A stretch of 64,000 nucleotides of DNA from a bacterium (GCA_016124945.1 WGMT01000025.1:62001-126000), one strand, 5' to 3'; positions 19,217-29,421 are shown, numbered from the stretch's first letter. Program-made: numbers and translations. Notes: a model not told the origin generated them from the sequence alone.

Positions 19217-19470
19217 AAATTGAGGACTTCTAGTTCGCGCGTTAAGTCGTCTTCATCATACTGAATCACAGGGACTTGATATCGTCCACACAGATCCAGA
19301 AATTCTATACGCGAGACGCCGGCTAGCTCTGCCGCTTTCCCTGAAGACAGTTTGCCTAGTTCAAACATTTTGAGTGCGGCCATCAAACGCACCTGGCTCT
19401 CCAACTCCGCCGTGGTCAGGTTGACTGCCAATTCAAAGCCTTCAGGCAAATCCAACTGTAGATGCGTCAT
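19204..19470 (-). CDS. UPF0175 family antitoxin
   Basis: 88 residues from the ATG at 19470, which has GGAGG 6-7 bases upstream; an in-frame start 6 codons earlier has no such site. The UPF0175 core is clear: LDLPEGFELAVNL, then KMFELGKLSSGKAAELAGVSRIEFLDLCGRYQVPVIQYDEDDL. The SSGKAAELAGVSR stretch is the predicted DNA-binding helix-turn-helix. It lies directly upstream of, and overlaps, the PIN toxin gene, so it should bind both the toxin and its own promoter. Confidence 0.87.
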   Translation of the reverse strand: MTHLQLDLPEGFELAVNLTTAELESQVRLMAALKMFELGKLSSGKAAELAGVSRIEFLDLCGRYQVPVIQYDEDDLTRELEVLNLWNQ

Positions 19471-19597
19471 CTTTTCCTCCTTGTCCAACCAACATCCTGT
19501 TCAACCAACATCTCTACGTGGGCCACAGTATACCACGAAATCACGTTGCGTATCCTCAATCGCTTAATCCCCTAATCCCCCAATCTCCTTCCCCATG

Positions 19598-19606
19598 TGG
19601 TAGAAT
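19598..19606 (+). promoter_or_regulatory. extended -10 promoter of thrC
   Basis: TGG followed by TAGAAT, without a clear -35 box. It is preceded by GGATTAGG-type repeat units (19555-19590, minus sense). Its position argues against the in-frame GTG at 19597 as the thrC start. Confidence 0.45.
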
Positions 19607-19665
19607 TTACTGAATCATCGAGCCAACTTTCTACTCCCGCGCCTTGCGCGCCTGCGGTGAACGAT

Positions 19666-21021
19666 ATGCCAGAATCCAATGGGTACAACGCACATTTCCG
19701 CTGCTTCCGGGGCTGCCCCGGTGAATGGTCGATCTACGATGTGATTTACACCTGTCCCACCTGTGGCGGTCTGCTTGAAGTGGCCCACGATGTAGACGCG
19801 TTGCGCCGTCGATCCGCTCAGGAGTGGAAGACGCTGTTTGAGAGCCGCATCGGCGCCACGTCCTGGCCGTATGGCAGCGGTGTGTGGGGCAAAAAGGAGT
19901 GGGTAATCCCCTCCATCGACGATGAGAACATCGTCAGCATGTACGAGGGCAACTCGAATCTCTTTTGGGCCGAGCGGCTGGGAAAGCAATTGGGCCTGCC
20001 CGACCTCTGGGTGAAGCTGTGTGGCAACAGCCACACCGGCAGCTTCAAAGACCTGGGTATGACCGTCCTCGTGAGTGTGGTGAAGCAGATGATGAGCATG
20101 GGGAGGCCGGTCCGCGCCGTCTCGTGCGCCAGTACCGGCGACACCAGCGCCGCCCTGGCCGCCTATGCCGCCGCCGCCGGCATCCCCGCTATTATCTTCC
20201 TGCCCCAGGGGAAGGTCAGCCCGGCGCAACTCATCCAGCCCATTGCCAACGGCGCACACGTCCTCGCGCTGGATACTGATTTCGACGGCTGTATGCGTGT
20301 GGTCAGGGAAGTCACCCAAGACAACACCATCTACCTGGCCAATTCTATGAACAGCCTGCGCATCGAAGGCCAGAAGACGGTGGGCATCGAAATTGTGCAG
20401 CAGTTCGATTGGGAAGTGCCAGATTGGATCATCATCCCTGTGGGCAATCTGGGTAACATCAGCGCCCTGTACAAAGGGCTGAAACTGCTCATGGATCTGG
20501 GGATCACCAACAAGATGCCGCGACTGGTGGCCGCCCAGGCAGAAAAAGCCAATCCTTTCTACCAGAGCTCGCTTAACGGCTTCTCCGAAAAGGTGACGAT
20601 GCAATCGCGTGAGACGCTGGCCTCTGCCATCCGCATCGGTGATCCGGTGAGCTACGAAAAAGCGGTGCAAGCCGTGCACGAGACCAATGGCATTGTCGAG
20701 CAGGCCACCGAGCACGAAATGGCCCACGCTGCCGCCATGGCCGACATGACCGGTATGTACACCTGCCCGCACACGGGCACGGCGCTGGCGGTGCTCTTCA
20801 AGTTGCGCCAGCGCGGTTTGATTCAGAGCAATGAGCGTGTGGTGGTGATCAGCACGGCCCACGGTCTCAAATTTACGCCGTTCAAGGTTGGCTACCACGA
20901 AGGCACGCTCAAAGAGGTGGAAAGTGAGTTTGCCAATCCGCCTGTCTACTTGCCGCCCGACCCCGACGTGGTGATGAAGACCATTCTGCGCAAGCTGGAG
21001 GCGTCGCCATTCGCTTCATAG
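19666..21021 (+). CDS. thrC: threonine synthase
   Basis: About 451 residues from ATG 19666 (GGTGA five bases upstream); GTG 19597 would add 23 residues but overlaps the putative -10 box. The N-terminus has two Cys pairs, CFRGCPGEW and YTCPTCGG, like a small zinc ribbon seen in many thrC proteins. The fold-type II PLP lysine is in [12 protein letters not shown] (Lys128), and [20 protein letters not shown] binds the phosphate. [12 protein letters not shown] completes the pocket. It converts O-phosphohomoserine to threonine. Its last 13 bases overlap the likely start of the next gene. Confidence 0.92.
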   Translation: MPESNGYNAHFRCFRGCPGEWSIYDVIYTCPTCGGLLEVAHDVDALRRRSAQEWKTLFESRIGATSWPYGSGVWGKKEWVIPSIDDENIVSMYEGNSNLFWAERLGKQLGLPDLWVKLCGNSHTGSFKDLGMTVLVSVVKQMMSMGRPVRAVSCASTGDTSAALAAYAAAAGIPAIIFLPQGKVSPAQLIQPIANGAHVLALDTDFDGCMRVVREVTQDNTIYLANSMNSLRIEGQKTVGIEIVQQFDWEVPDWIIIPVGNLGNISALYKGLKLLMDLGITNKMPRLVAAQAEKANPFYQSSLNGFSEKVTMQSRETLASAIRIGDPVSYEKAVQAVHETNGIVEQATEHEMAHAAAMADMTGMYTCPHTGTALAVLFKLRQRGLIQSNERVVVISTAHGLKFTPFKVGYHEGTLKEVESEFANPPVYLPPDPDVVMKTILRKLEASPFAS

Positions 21022-21611
21022 CCTGGTTCTACGCGCGTTATCAAAAACGTCGCGTAGAAGGGACTGTCCTACTGCTATTTGCGGCCTACGGGCTCTCCTG
21101 GGCGATTGGGCGTTTGATTGCAGCGGTGGGCGGTATCGATAACGCCCTTGTCAGCTTTGGGTTTGGTATGGCGGTGGTGATTGCCATTGTCGGGGGAGCC
21201 GTCGCCCTGTGGCTGAGCGTGCGCTATCGCCGTCTACGTGCGATTGAACTGGCCGACATCGACTATATGGACGGACTCGACTTTGAGCGTTACGTCTGCC
21301 GGCTATTGGAGCGCCAGGGCTACCGCAATGTACACAACATCCGCGGATCCGGCGACTTTGGTGTGGACGTCATCGCCGACAAGGGCGGTGTGCGCTACGC
21401 TATTCAGGTGAAGCGATTCCGGGGCAAGGTGTCGCGGCGGGCGGTGAGCGACGCTGTGGCGGGTAAGTATCAATTCAAGTGCGACGCGGCGATGGTGGTC
21501 ACCAACAGCTACTACACCGCCGGCGCCCAGGAATTGGCGGCATCAGCAGATTGCGTCCTGGTTGATCGGGATACGCTGGCGCAGTGGGTGTTGGACTTTC
21601 AGCGGGGATAA
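21009..21611 (+). CDS. membrane-anchored Mrr-like restriction endonuclease-fold protein
   Basis: The frame is open from inside thrC. The best start is ATT 21009 with GGAGG 7 bases upstream, giving 200 residues; a TTG at 21114 would cut into the first membrane helix. The N-terminus has a basic stretch ([12 protein letters not shown]) and two membrane helices. The C-terminal domain has the Mrr/PD-(D/E)xK core: [19 protein letters not shown], then [11 protein letters not shown] and AIQVKRF with the catalytic Asp and QxK, then AVVAGKY-like and [13 protein letters not shown] text. Family members cut modified DNA or other nucleic acid. The role next to thrC and trmB is unknown. Confidence 0.78.
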   Translation: MRFIAWFYARYQKRRVEGTVLLLFAAYGLSWAIGRLIAAVGGIDNALVSFGFGMAVVIAIVGGAVALWLSVRYRRLRAIELADIDYMDGLDFERYVCRLLERQGYRNVHNIRGSGDFGVDVIADKGGVRYAIQVKRFRGKVSRRAVSDAVAGKYQFKCDAAMVVTNSYYTAGAQELAASADCVLVDRDTLAQWVLDFQRG

Positions 21612-21641
21612 GGGCGGCACACGAAATGTTAGGATGTTACG

Positions 21642-22448
21642 ATGTCTGATCCGACGCTTGACGAAAAAATCCTTGACTATCACGCTACGTCCTTTTCGCA
21701 AGGACGCATGGACTTCGCCTGGGAAGAGCTAAGCGACGACGAGCGCGCCCAGCTTTACGCTGATTGGCAGGCCGGTAAAGGATTGATCGGCGGCCACCCC
21801 AAGCACCGTCCCGGCCACGAGCGGTTGTCTGACTGGGGGTTGAACCAGCCTGTTTTTCGCGCCTTCGCCCTGGCCGATGAGCGGGGCGACAACGGCGTCC
21901 GCCTGCGCGCCGACCTGGATTCGGATCGGACGTTGGAGATCGAAATCGGCTTTGGCCGCGGTGACTTCATCCTGGATCGAGCGCGGCGACACCCGGATCG
22001 TCTTTTCATCGCCTACGAGGTGAAGACGAAAGCCGTGCGCTTGATGCTGAGCCGTGTACAGCGCTTCGAGGTCGGCAACCTGTGGCTGAGCGACGACGAC
22101 GCCCGTGTCAGCCTGCCCGCCGTCCTTGCGCCAGGACGGGCCGAGATCGTACACGTCCTCTTCCCCGATCCGTGGTGGAAGGAGCAGCACAAGATCAAGC
22201 GCCTCTTCTCGCCGCCCTTCGTAGATTTAATGGCCGATCTCATTCGTCCTGGTGGTCTGCTCCACTTCAAAAGCGACGTGGAAGGCTACAACGAACTCGT
22301 GCGTTACCTCGTGGCGAATCACCCGTCCTTTGCTGCACACAACCCTGAACTGGCCGACCGGATTGGTCCTCACCTGCCGACGCACCGAGAAGCCTGGTGT
22401 GGGCGCAAAAAGTTGCCGGTGTGGGCGAGCTACTTTGAAAGGAAATAA
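21642..22448 (+). CDS. trmB: tRNA (guanine-N7-)-methyltransferase TrmB
   Basis: 268 residues. It makes m7G46 in tRNA. The SAM site is [17 protein letters not shown], followed by [15 protein letters not shown]. The diagnostic TrmB motif is [16 protein letters not shown], and the C-terminal [16 protein letters not shown] is also typical. There is an N-terminal extension of about 75 residues before the core. AGGATG lies upstream of ATG 21642. The stop overlaps the start of the next methyltransferase (TAATG), so the two are translationally coupled. Confidence 0.92.
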   Translation: MSDPTLDEKILDYHATSFSQGRMDFAWEELSDDERAQLYADWQAGKGLIGGHPKHRPGHERLSDWGLNQPVFRAFALADERGDNGVRLRADLDSDRTLEIEIGFGRGDFILDRARRHPDRLFIAYEVKTKAVRLMLSRVQRFEVGNLWLSDDDARVSLPAVLAPGRAEIVHVLFPDPWWKEQHKIKRLFSPPFVDLMADLIRPGGLLHFKSDVEGYNELVRYLVANHPSFAAHNPELADRIGPHLPTHREAWCGRKKLPVWASYFERK

Positions 22449-23212
22449 TGTCACCAACCCCTGCTTTAACTGTTCTCGAAGAAGACAAACACTGGTGGTT
22501 CGCCAGCCGGACCCGGGCGATCTTGAAATATCTGGATGCCGAGTTGGGGGCTGCCGGCCCTGGCGAGGATCGACGTATCCTTGATGTGGGCGGCGGCGCG
22601 GGGAACATGGCCCACCACCTCGCCCACTACGGCCAGGTGATCGGGGTGGACTACAACGCCCGTCCTCTGCCGGTGGCGAAGGCGCGAGCGCTGACTACAT
22701 CTCAGGGATCAGGGACGGCGCTGCCTTTTGCCAACAATGCCTTTGATCTGGTGGCGCTGCTCGACACGGTGGAGCACATCGACGACGAACTGGGTGTCTT
22801 TGCCGAGGCGCAGCGGGTGCTCAAGCCGGGCGGCAAGATCATAGTCACCGTCCCCGCGTACATGTGGCTGTGGAGCTATAACGATGTGATCAATGATCAC
22901 AAACGCCGCTACACCGTCAAGGAACTAAGTCTCAAACTCGAAATGAGCGGTTTCCGCGTCAAGCGCGCCAGCTACAACAACTTCTTCGTTTTCCCGCTGA
23001 TCGCCGGCGTGCGTCTGCTCCGCCCCGACGCGCCTGAGTTGGACAGCCCCCACCTGACCGAAGAAGAAGATGTCTACCAGGTGGAGATGGAACCCACGCC
23101 CGAGCCGGTGAACACCATCTTGCACAGCGTGGGTTGGATCGAAGCCGAACTTGTCGAACGTACCAGCCTGCCCTTTGGGACGAGCGTCCTGTGTATTGCG
23201 GAGAAGCAATGA
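22448..23212 (+). CDS. class I SAM-dependent methyltransferase
   Basis: 254 residues. It begins with the [16 protein letters not shown] segment that marks a family often found beside glycosyltransferases. The SAM motif is [16 protein letters not shown], followed by [27 protein letters not shown] and [17 protein letters not shown]. The [15 protein letters not shown] region after the core is also typical of that family. It is coupled to trmB by a 1-base overlap. The large membrane glycosyltransferase-like gene follows after 136 bases, so sugar or lipid carrier methylation is plausible. Confidence 0.87.
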   Translation: MSPTPALTVLEEDKHWWFASRTRAILKYLDAELGAAGPGEDRRILDVGGGAGNMAHHLAHYGQVIGVDYNARPLPVAKARALTTSQGSGTALPFANNAFDLVALLDTVEHIDDELGVFAEAQRVLKPGGKIIVTVPAYMWLWSYNDVINDHKRRYTVKELSLKLEMSGFRVKRASYNNFFVFPLIAGVRLLRPDAPELDSPHLTEEEDVYQVEMEPTPEPVNTILHSVGWIEAELVERTSLPFGTSVLCIAEKQ

Positions 23213-23348
23213 GGCGATGAGACGGCGAGGCGATAACAAAATCTGTGTGAATCTGTGAAATCTGTGTCCACCCTCTGCCTCTGCTTCTGCCTCTGACCTG
23301 AACATCCAAAAATCCGTGTCCCCCAACCATCTTTTAGAAAGTGTGTAG

Positions 23349-26324
23349 ATGCCGAAATCCTTAAACCGTGTGCCGCTACACCCGCTTGCTCTTGGCGTGT
23401 TTTCACTCTTAACCCTGATCCTCTCCTGGCCTTTGCCGATGCGGATCTTTACGTGGGTTCCCGGTGTAGCGCAGTGGGCCTTCGACGAATCCACCTTCGT
23501 CTGGAATATCTGGTATTTCAAACACAGCCTGATCGACAACCTCTCGACGCCGTTGCACTCGGATCTGATCTACTATCCGCTGGGCATTGACCTCGTTCTC
23601 TACACCTACAATTTCTTCAACGCCATCATCGCCCAGCCGCTACATGTGGCTGTGAGCCTGATCTTTGCCAGCAACGTCACCGTGTTGCTCAGCACCGTGT
23701 TGAGTGGGTACGGCACGTTTTTGTTGGTGCGCTATCTGTTGGTGAGGGACTGGGGATTGGGGGCTGGGGATCGGGGATCGATTGGCCGTCACCGCGACGA
23801 CTCACGATCCGAAATCGTCAATCGTCAATCGTCAATCGTCAATCTCTCCGCCTTCGCAGCCGGTGTCGTTTACGCTTTTGCTTCGAATCGGGCGATCTAT
23901 GCCACCCTCGGCCACTATGACATGGTGACCACGCAGTGGATCCCCCTGTACGCGCTGATGTTGCTGCGCAGCCTCGATGGCACGTTGACACCGTCACGTC
24001 GGCGCAAAGCGGCGATCCTGGCGGGCGTCTTCTTCGCCTTCAACGGTCTCGCCGAGATGATCACTGCCGTCTTTCTAGCGATTTTCACAATTATCGTCGT
24101 CGTCATTGTGGTCAGTAGGCAGTTGGCGGTTAGCCGTAAGCAGTTAGCAGATAGCAGTGAGCAGTTGGGCGTTGACGGAGCGCCGTCGCGATCTGCAATT
24201 CGCAATTCGCAACCCGCCCCTCGCCCCTTTCTCAACACACTTTCCGCCTTACTCCTCATCGGCGTCGTCTCCTTCGCACTCTGGTCACCGGTGCTGGTGC
24301 CAATCCTCTACCAGTTTCTCACCGATGATTTCTCGCTGAAGGGTTGGGGCGAGGCGATCCCGCTGAGCGTGGACCTGTTGGGCTGGTTCACGCCGACGGT
24401 GGTGCATCCACTCTTCGGCGGCGATCTGGTGACCAACCTGCGCCAGGTCCTTGTGAATTGGACGCTGCCCGGCAATTTGGAGACGGGCTTCCGCGATGTC
24501 AACACCGTCTTCTTGGGGTGGGCCACCATTGTCCTGGCACTGCTGGGGGCATTCGTCTACCGCAAGCGCCTTTCGATCTGGATGTGGACGGCGCTCACCT
24601 TTGGCCTCTTCACCTTGGGTCCATTTTTGCAGATCAATGGGCGCTACCGCTTTGATCTCGATGGCGTGGAAACCAGTTTCCCGCTGCCTTTTGCCCTGCT
24701 CCACTATATCCCCATCATCAAAGCCAACCGCGCCCCAAATCGGAACAGCGTCTTGCTGATGTTGGGGCTGGCGGTGTTGGTGGGCTTTGCCATCTATTGG
24801 ATTCTGAAGAAGTGGAAGAAGAATGAATTAAGAATGGGGAGCGGATCATTCCGCCAACGAAGCATGCCCATTCTTTATTCATTGTTCATTTTTCTGCTCG
24901 TCTTCGAGCATCTTGCTCTGCCTTTACCGCTCTCGGATGCACGAGTGCCCGCCGTCTACGAGATGATCGCGGCGGATCCTGCGCCGGTGAGTGTGATGCA
25001 CGCGCCGCTGGGCTGGCGCAACAGCTTCGGCACCCTTGGCCCCGAGCGGACGTTGTTGCAGTACTACCAATCTGTCCACCAAAAGCCGATGTTGGGTGGA
25101 AATATCAGCCGCGCGCCCGACTTCAAGATGGATTACTTCGCGCGTATCCCCTTCTTCCAGTCGATTATCGGCGTGGGGACCGATGGACAGCTCACGCCGG
25201 AACGGCTGGAGACGGTGCAAGCACAAGCCGACGAGATGATGTACCTGTACAACGTCGGCTATGTGATCCTGACGCCGCCGATTGAGCAGCGCTTCCCCTA
25301 TGTTGATACCTGGCAGGCAACGTGGGATCTGTTTAAGTCCACCCTGCCGCTGGAAGCGCAGCCATTTTGGACAGGTGACGGTTTTGAGGTCTATCGCGTG
25401 ATTCAACCTGAGGGGAGCGACGAATTCACGCTCGAACTGGGAGAACCCGGAACTTTCCCCTACCAGGGCGACGGCTGGGACAACGTCGAAGTGGACGCCC
25501 CCTACGGCTTGCCTTCGATCTGGGCAACCGACGAGCAGAGTTGTGTCTTCGTGCCCTTGCGCGATCTAGACGAGACGCGTTCCACCTACACGTTGACGGT
25601 ACAGGCGCGCCCCTTCGATTACCCGGGCAGCCCCCAACAGCAGGTGACGGCGCAGATCAACGGCGAAATTCTCACCACACAGGATCTTGTCAACGACTGG
25701 CAGAATGTGTCGTGGACAGTGCCGCTCTCGACGCTGCGCAACACCGTCAACGAGATCTGCCTGAATTGGTCCTACGCGGCGTCGCCGAGGACGGTGTTGG
25801 GCGGTGAACGCATGATCGGGGCGACCGGCGTGGCGCTGCCTGTGGATGTGGAGTTGAAGTCTTTTGCCGACGGGGCGTGGATCTCCACCTTCGACGAGGA
25901 AAGCGGCGTGCCGAACGACGCCTCTGCCGGGCGACAGGGTGTGAATGTGACGGTCCTCGACGCGCGAACGGGTGAGATCGTAGACATGCAGGGCTTCGAC
26001 ACTGCCGCCAACGAGTTCGAAAGCGCTGCCTTGGCGGAATACATCGACCAGATCGCGGCAGGTTCGCCTGTCCTCGTGGGGAGTCGCGGCGCGGCGGGAG
26101 ATTTCTTGACCGAAGATGCGATAACGCAACTACGCACGCTGGGCGCGGAGATGACACTTGCGTCCGTCCAAGGTTCGTATTTTTCCATCGTCGGGGTGAA
26201 AGGCGCTCAACCGGGGACGGCCCTACAAGTCGTCGGCGAAACCGAAGCCTTCCTGCGTATCGGCCTGAACCCAGACCGGCGGACGCTGGCAGCGGCAGTG
26301 GGGACTATGAGCTTGACAAGGTGA
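23349..26324 (+). CDS. large membrane GT-C-like protein with C-terminal ILEI/FAM3-like domain
   Basis: 991 residues. About 10-12 membrane helices lie in the first 540 residues, in the style of YfhO/GT-C proteins that use polyprenyl-phosphate sugars; the early WNIWYFKHSL and DLIYYPLGIDL loops are extracytoplasmic. A beta-rich outer domain follows. The last part (about residues 860-965; bases 25927-26240) reads GVNVTVLDARTGEIVDMQGF, then FLTEDAITQLRTLGAE and GSYFSIVGVKGAQPG. That is the ILEI/FAM3 lectin-like fold also found as the stem domain of POMGNT1. Three tracts of low-complexity or inverted-repeat DNA sit in the frame (23753-23850, 24112-24230, 24820-24895). The exact enzyme activity is unknown. 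Confidence 0.7.
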   Translation: MPKSLNRVPLHPLALGVFSLLTLILSWPLPMRIFTWVPGVAQWAFDESTFVWNIWYFKHSLIDNLSTPLHSDLIYYPLGIDLVLYTYNFFNAIIAQPLHVAVSLIFASNVTVLLSTVLSGYGTFLLVRYLLVRDWGLGAGDRGSIGRHRDDSRSEIVNRQSSIVNLSAFAAGVVYAFASNRAIYATLGHYDMVTTQWIPLYALMLLRSLDGTLTPSRRRKAAILAGVFFAFNGLAEMITAVFLAIFTIIVVVIVVSRQLAVSRKQLADSSEQLGVDGAPSRSAIRNSQPAPRPFLNTLSALLLIGVVSFALWSPVLVPILYQFLTDDFSLKGWGEAIPLSVDLLGWFTPTVVHPLFGGDLVTNLRQVLVNWTLPGNLETGFRDVNTVFLGWATIVLALLGAFVYRKRLSIWMWTALTFGLFTLGPFLQINGRYRFDLDGVETSFPLPFALLHYIPIIKANRAPNRNSVLLMLGLAVLVGFAIYWILKKWKKNELRMGSGSFRQRSMPILYSLFIFLLVFEHLALPLPLSDARVPAVYEMIAADPAPVSVMHAPLGWRNSFGTLGPERTLLQYYQSVHQKPMLGGNISRAPDFKMDYFARIPFFQSIIGVGTDGQLTPERLETVQAQADEMMYLYNVGYVILTPPIEQRFPYVDTWQATWDLFKSTLPLEAQPFWTGDGFEVYRVIQPEGSDEFTLELGEPGTFPYQGDGWDNVEVDAPYGLPSIWATDEQSCVFVPLRDLDETRSTYTLTVQARPFDYPGSPQQQVTAQINGEILTTQDLVNDWQNVSWTVPLSTLRNTVNEICLNWSYAASPRTVLGGERMIGATGVALPVDVELKSFADGAWISTFDEESGVPNDASAGRQGVNVTVLDARTGEIVDMQGFDTAANEFESAALAEYIDQIAAGSPVLVGSRGAAGDFLTEDAITQLRTLGAEMTLASVQGSYFSIVGVKGAQPGTALQVVGETEAFLRIGLNPDRRTLAAAVGTMSLTR
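23753..23850. repeat. in-frame low-complexity repeat inside a coding region
   Basis: A run of GGGGATTGGGGGCTGGGGATC-like units (23755-23780) is followed by about four tandem copies of AATCGTC (23817-23845). The frame is kept. The encoded loop lies between two predicted membrane helices. The same G-rich units appear in intergenic palindromes of this window. Confidence 0.75.
24112..24230. repeat. second in-frame repeat tract
   Basis: CAGTTAGCAGATAGCAGT-type units with variants (24119-24170) are followed by AATTCGCAATTCGCAA (24198-24213). The AATTCGCAATCCGCAAT unit recurs in the DUF2723 gene at 28581-28605. It encodes a polar loop between membrane helices. Confidence 0.7.
24820..24895. repeat. 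inverted repeat inside a coding region
   Basis: AATGAATTAAGAATGGG (about 24823-24839) faces CCCATTCTTTATTCATT downstream (about 24868-24884), with one mismatch in 17. The arm is close to the GAATGAAGAATAAAG arms of the intergenic palindromes at 50020-50107 and 52332-52398. The frame continues through the element. Confidence 0.7.
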
Positions 26325-26326
26325 AG

Positions 26327-26456
26327 GGGTAATCTGTTGGTGAACTCTTCATGTATGCTCGTCACGCTGGTAGCGTGACCTACGACTCGAGTGAGTTGTC
26401 TCGTTTGTCGTAGCTGCGGTTACTAACCGCAGAACTTCGGCTTCGAGACCACTTCC
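26327..26456. repeat. dispersed palindromic element, copy 2 (reverse)
   Basis: The reverse complement matches 16643-16751: shared stretches include GGTCTCGAAGC, TGCGGTT(G/A)GTAACCGCAGC and GAGTTCACCAACAGA. It has an extra hairpin, TCACGCTGGTAGCGTGA. It ends at the stop codon of the minus-strand glycosyltransferase at 26457, so the far terminal repeat is missing. Confidence 0.7.
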
Positions 26457-27227
<771 letters not shown>

Positions 27228-27294
27228 GAGCGAAGCACCTAAGGCTGTATTGTGTTATAGAGCGAAAGTCAATAACCAAGGCATTATCCGTGAA

Positions 27295-29421
27295 ATGAGA
27301 TCAACGGTCAAATCTAATCGCGAAATTAAAGGATCGAGTTCCACCGTCGACCGCCGGCTGGCGCTGTTGGTGGTAGCTTTTGCGCTGGGTTGGTATGCGC
27401 GCACACTGGCGCCAGGCCTGTTGATGGGCGACCCAGGCGAGTTTCACTTTGCCGCCTGGCGTTTCGGCCTGGCCCACCCAACCGGCTATCCACTTTACCT
27501 GTTGGTGGGCGGCCTCTGGCAGCATCTGCTTTCGCTTTTCGGCGCGGACCCGGCCTTCTCGCTCAATTTGTTGAGTATGATTTTTGGCGCGCTGGCTGCC
27601 GGCTTGCTCTATCTGCTCATGGCTCACATTCTGCCCGCCGACAACTGGGGACGGCTCTCGGCGCTCTTCGTGGCGCTGCTCTTCACCCTCAACCCCACCT
27701 TTTGGAGCCAAAACATCATTGCCGAAGTCTACGCGCTCAATGCGTTGCTGGTGACGGCGGTGCTGTGGGTGGCGCTGAGGACGGCTGACAACGGACGACC
27801 GACGACCGACGACGGCGTTGCCGAGTCACCGAGTCACCGGGTCACCCAGTCACCCAGTCACCTTGTCACCTTGTCACTCATTTTCGGCCTGGCGATTGGA
27901 CATCACCGCACTGCGCTTTTCCTGGTGCCGGGACTTTTGCTCTGGCTCTTCTGGCGTGATCCGACGTGGTGGCGACGGGGGACGTTGTGGTTGGCCGGGG
28001 TGTTCGGTGTCCTTGCGCCGCAGCTTGTCTATCTGTACATTCCCCTGCGCAGTGGACCTGATGCCTCGCCGTGGCTCTATCCTCGGCTGAACGGCGAGAT
28101 CCTGTCGCTCTACGGCCAGGGGATCGGCGGCTTCGTCGATTTCATCACTGGGCGCGTCTTCGCTGTGAGTTTCTTGGGGATCGACGGTGCGCTGGCGCGG
28201 CTGCCCCAAATGATCGAGTTCTGGCTGCTCCACTTTAACTGGACGGGATTGGTTCTGGTTGGTGTTGGGCTGATCACCCTGATCCGCGGCCGCGCCTGGG
28301 CTGTCCTCTTGCTGACGGTGCCCTTCGCACTCTGTTTGCAGATCTTCAACCTCTTTTACGGTATCGGCGACATCTACGTTTTTTACATTCCGCTCTACCT
28401 TGTCGCTGCCATTTGGGCTGGTTTCGGCGTTCACCAATTGGGGCAACGAATCCTGGCACCCACCAAACCTGTCACTGAGCCTACCGCCGAATCTACCGCC
28501 GAATCTACCGCCGAATCTACCGATGAACTTACCGACGAACTTACCACCGAACCAGCATCGACCGATGAAACCACGGAACCCGCAATTCGCAATCCGCAAT
28601 CCGCCCCCAGCAACGCACAACTCGGGATCCAATTCGTCCTCTTCGTCGCCCTGGTCTACTTTGTCCTCTTTCCGCTTGCCCAGTTCTATGACGACGTGGA
28701 TCTTGCGGGGAACAACGTGGCGCGTGTAATGTGGGATGCCGTCCTCGCCGCCAATCCGCCCGAAGACAGCATCCTCGTAAGCAATGACCGCAACGAGATC
28801 GTGCCGCTCTACTACTTGCAGGCGGTGGAGAGCCGCGCCCAATCGCTGACCGGGATCTTTCCACTGTTGACGCCCGAGGAGCGTTTCGCCGATGTGGGCG
28901 CAGTGGTGCAAACCGCGCTCGACGCCGGAGATCGTCCCGTCTATCTGATCAAGCCCATGGACGGGTTGGGCGTGCGCTTCGACCTGTCCCCTGCTGCTGG
29001 GCCGCTGGTGCAGGTTCTCGGCGCGGTGGAGCTGCCCACAACTTCGCGCATAGACGAGATGTCCTACGGGCCGCTGACGTTGCGCTCCGTGACGCTGGAA
29101 GCCATCGAAGGTGAGACCGAGATCCGGCTCTACTGGCATGTCAATACGCCGCTGAACCAAGACTTCACCACCACCGTGCAGCTTTTCGATACCGACGGTG
29201 AAAAGATTGCCCAGAGCGATCAACCGCCCGGTTTCCCCTACTATCCCACCTCACTTTGGAAAGCGGGGGACAGTCTACGCGAGCGACATCGCGTATCCTT
29301 ATCGAATGATGTCGAACCGGCACGCATGCTTGTCGCCATGTACTGGCGTCCACCCGCCGGTGACGACACCACGCCGGAATGGATCTACCTAGCCGAGCCG
29401 GTGACTGTTGAATTGAGATGA
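27295..29421 (+). CDS. DUF2723 family membrane protein
   Basis: 708 residues from ATG 27295; an in-frame ATG at 27226 overlaps the start codon of the divergent DPM1-like gene and is less likely. The N-terminus has the DUF2723 signature GDPGEFHFAAWRFGLAHPTGYPLY after the first helix, with the acidic residue expected in the first outer loop of GT-C transferases. About ten helices follow, then a soluble C-terminal domain (about residues 480-708). Two repeat tracts are in frame: Ser-Pro-His repeats at 27785-27880 and (T-A-E-S)n at 28470-28560. It is probably a protein or lipid glycosyltransferase using the neighbouring polyprenyl-phosphate sugar. This is inference. Confidence 0.78.
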   Translation: MRSTVKSNREIKGSSSTVDRRLALLVVAFALGWYARTLAPGLLMGDPGEFHFAAWRFGLAHPTGYPLYLLVGGLWQHLLSLFGADPAFSLNLLSMIFGALAAGLLYLLMAHILPADNWGRLSALFVALLFTLNPTFWSQNIIAEVYALNALLVTAVLWVALRTADNGRPTTDDGVAESPSHRVTQSPSHLVTLSLIFGLAIGHHRTALFLVPGLLLWLFWRDPTWWRRGTLWLAGVFGVLAPQLVYLYIPLRSGPDASPWLYPRLNGEILSLYGQGIGGFVDFITGRVFAVSFLGIDGALARLPQMIEFWLLHFNWTGLVLVGVGLITLIRGRAWAVLLLTVPFALCLQIFNLFYGIGDIYVFYIPLYLVAAIWAGFGVHQLGQRILAPTKPVTEPTAESTAESTAESTDELTDELTTEPASTDETTEPAIRNPQSAPSNAQLGIQFVLFVALVYFVLFPLAQFYDDVDLAGNNVARVMWDAVLAANPPEDSILVSNDRNEIVPLYYLQAVESRAQSLTGIFPLLTPEERFADVGAVVQTALDAGDRPVYLIKPMDGLGVRFDLSPAAGPLVQVLGAVELPTTSRIDEMSYGPLTLRSVTLEAIEGETEIRLYWHVNTPLNQDFTTTVQLFDTDGEKIAQSDQPPGFPYYPTSLWKAGDSLRERHRVSLSNDVEPARMLVAMYWRPPAGDDTTPEWIYLAEPVTVELR
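27785..27880. repeat. in-frame tandem repeat in the DUF2723 gene
   Basis: ACGACCGACGACCGACGAC is followed by at least six copies of a 9-base unit of the GAGTCACCC type (27821-27875). It encodes a polar loop (SPSHRVTQSPSHLVT) between two helices. Confidence 0.8.
28468..28612. repeat. second in-frame repeat in the DUF2723 gene
   Basis: A 12-base unit GAATCTACCGCC and variants is repeated about seven times (28478-28560), followed by AATTCGCAATCCGCAATCCG. It encodes TAESTAESTAESTDELTDEL and IRNPQSAP. This is a long cytoplasmic or periplasmic linker with no membrane character. Confidence 0.8.

Noticed and set aside
19615..20898. 427-codon minus-strand open frame opposite thrC
   Set aside because: His/Gly-rich shadow translation of threonine synthase with no recognisable motif.
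27874..29223. 449-codon minus-strand open frame opposite the DUF2723 gene
   Set aside because: Repeat-rich shadow without a start signal; the plus strand encodes a coherent membrane protein.
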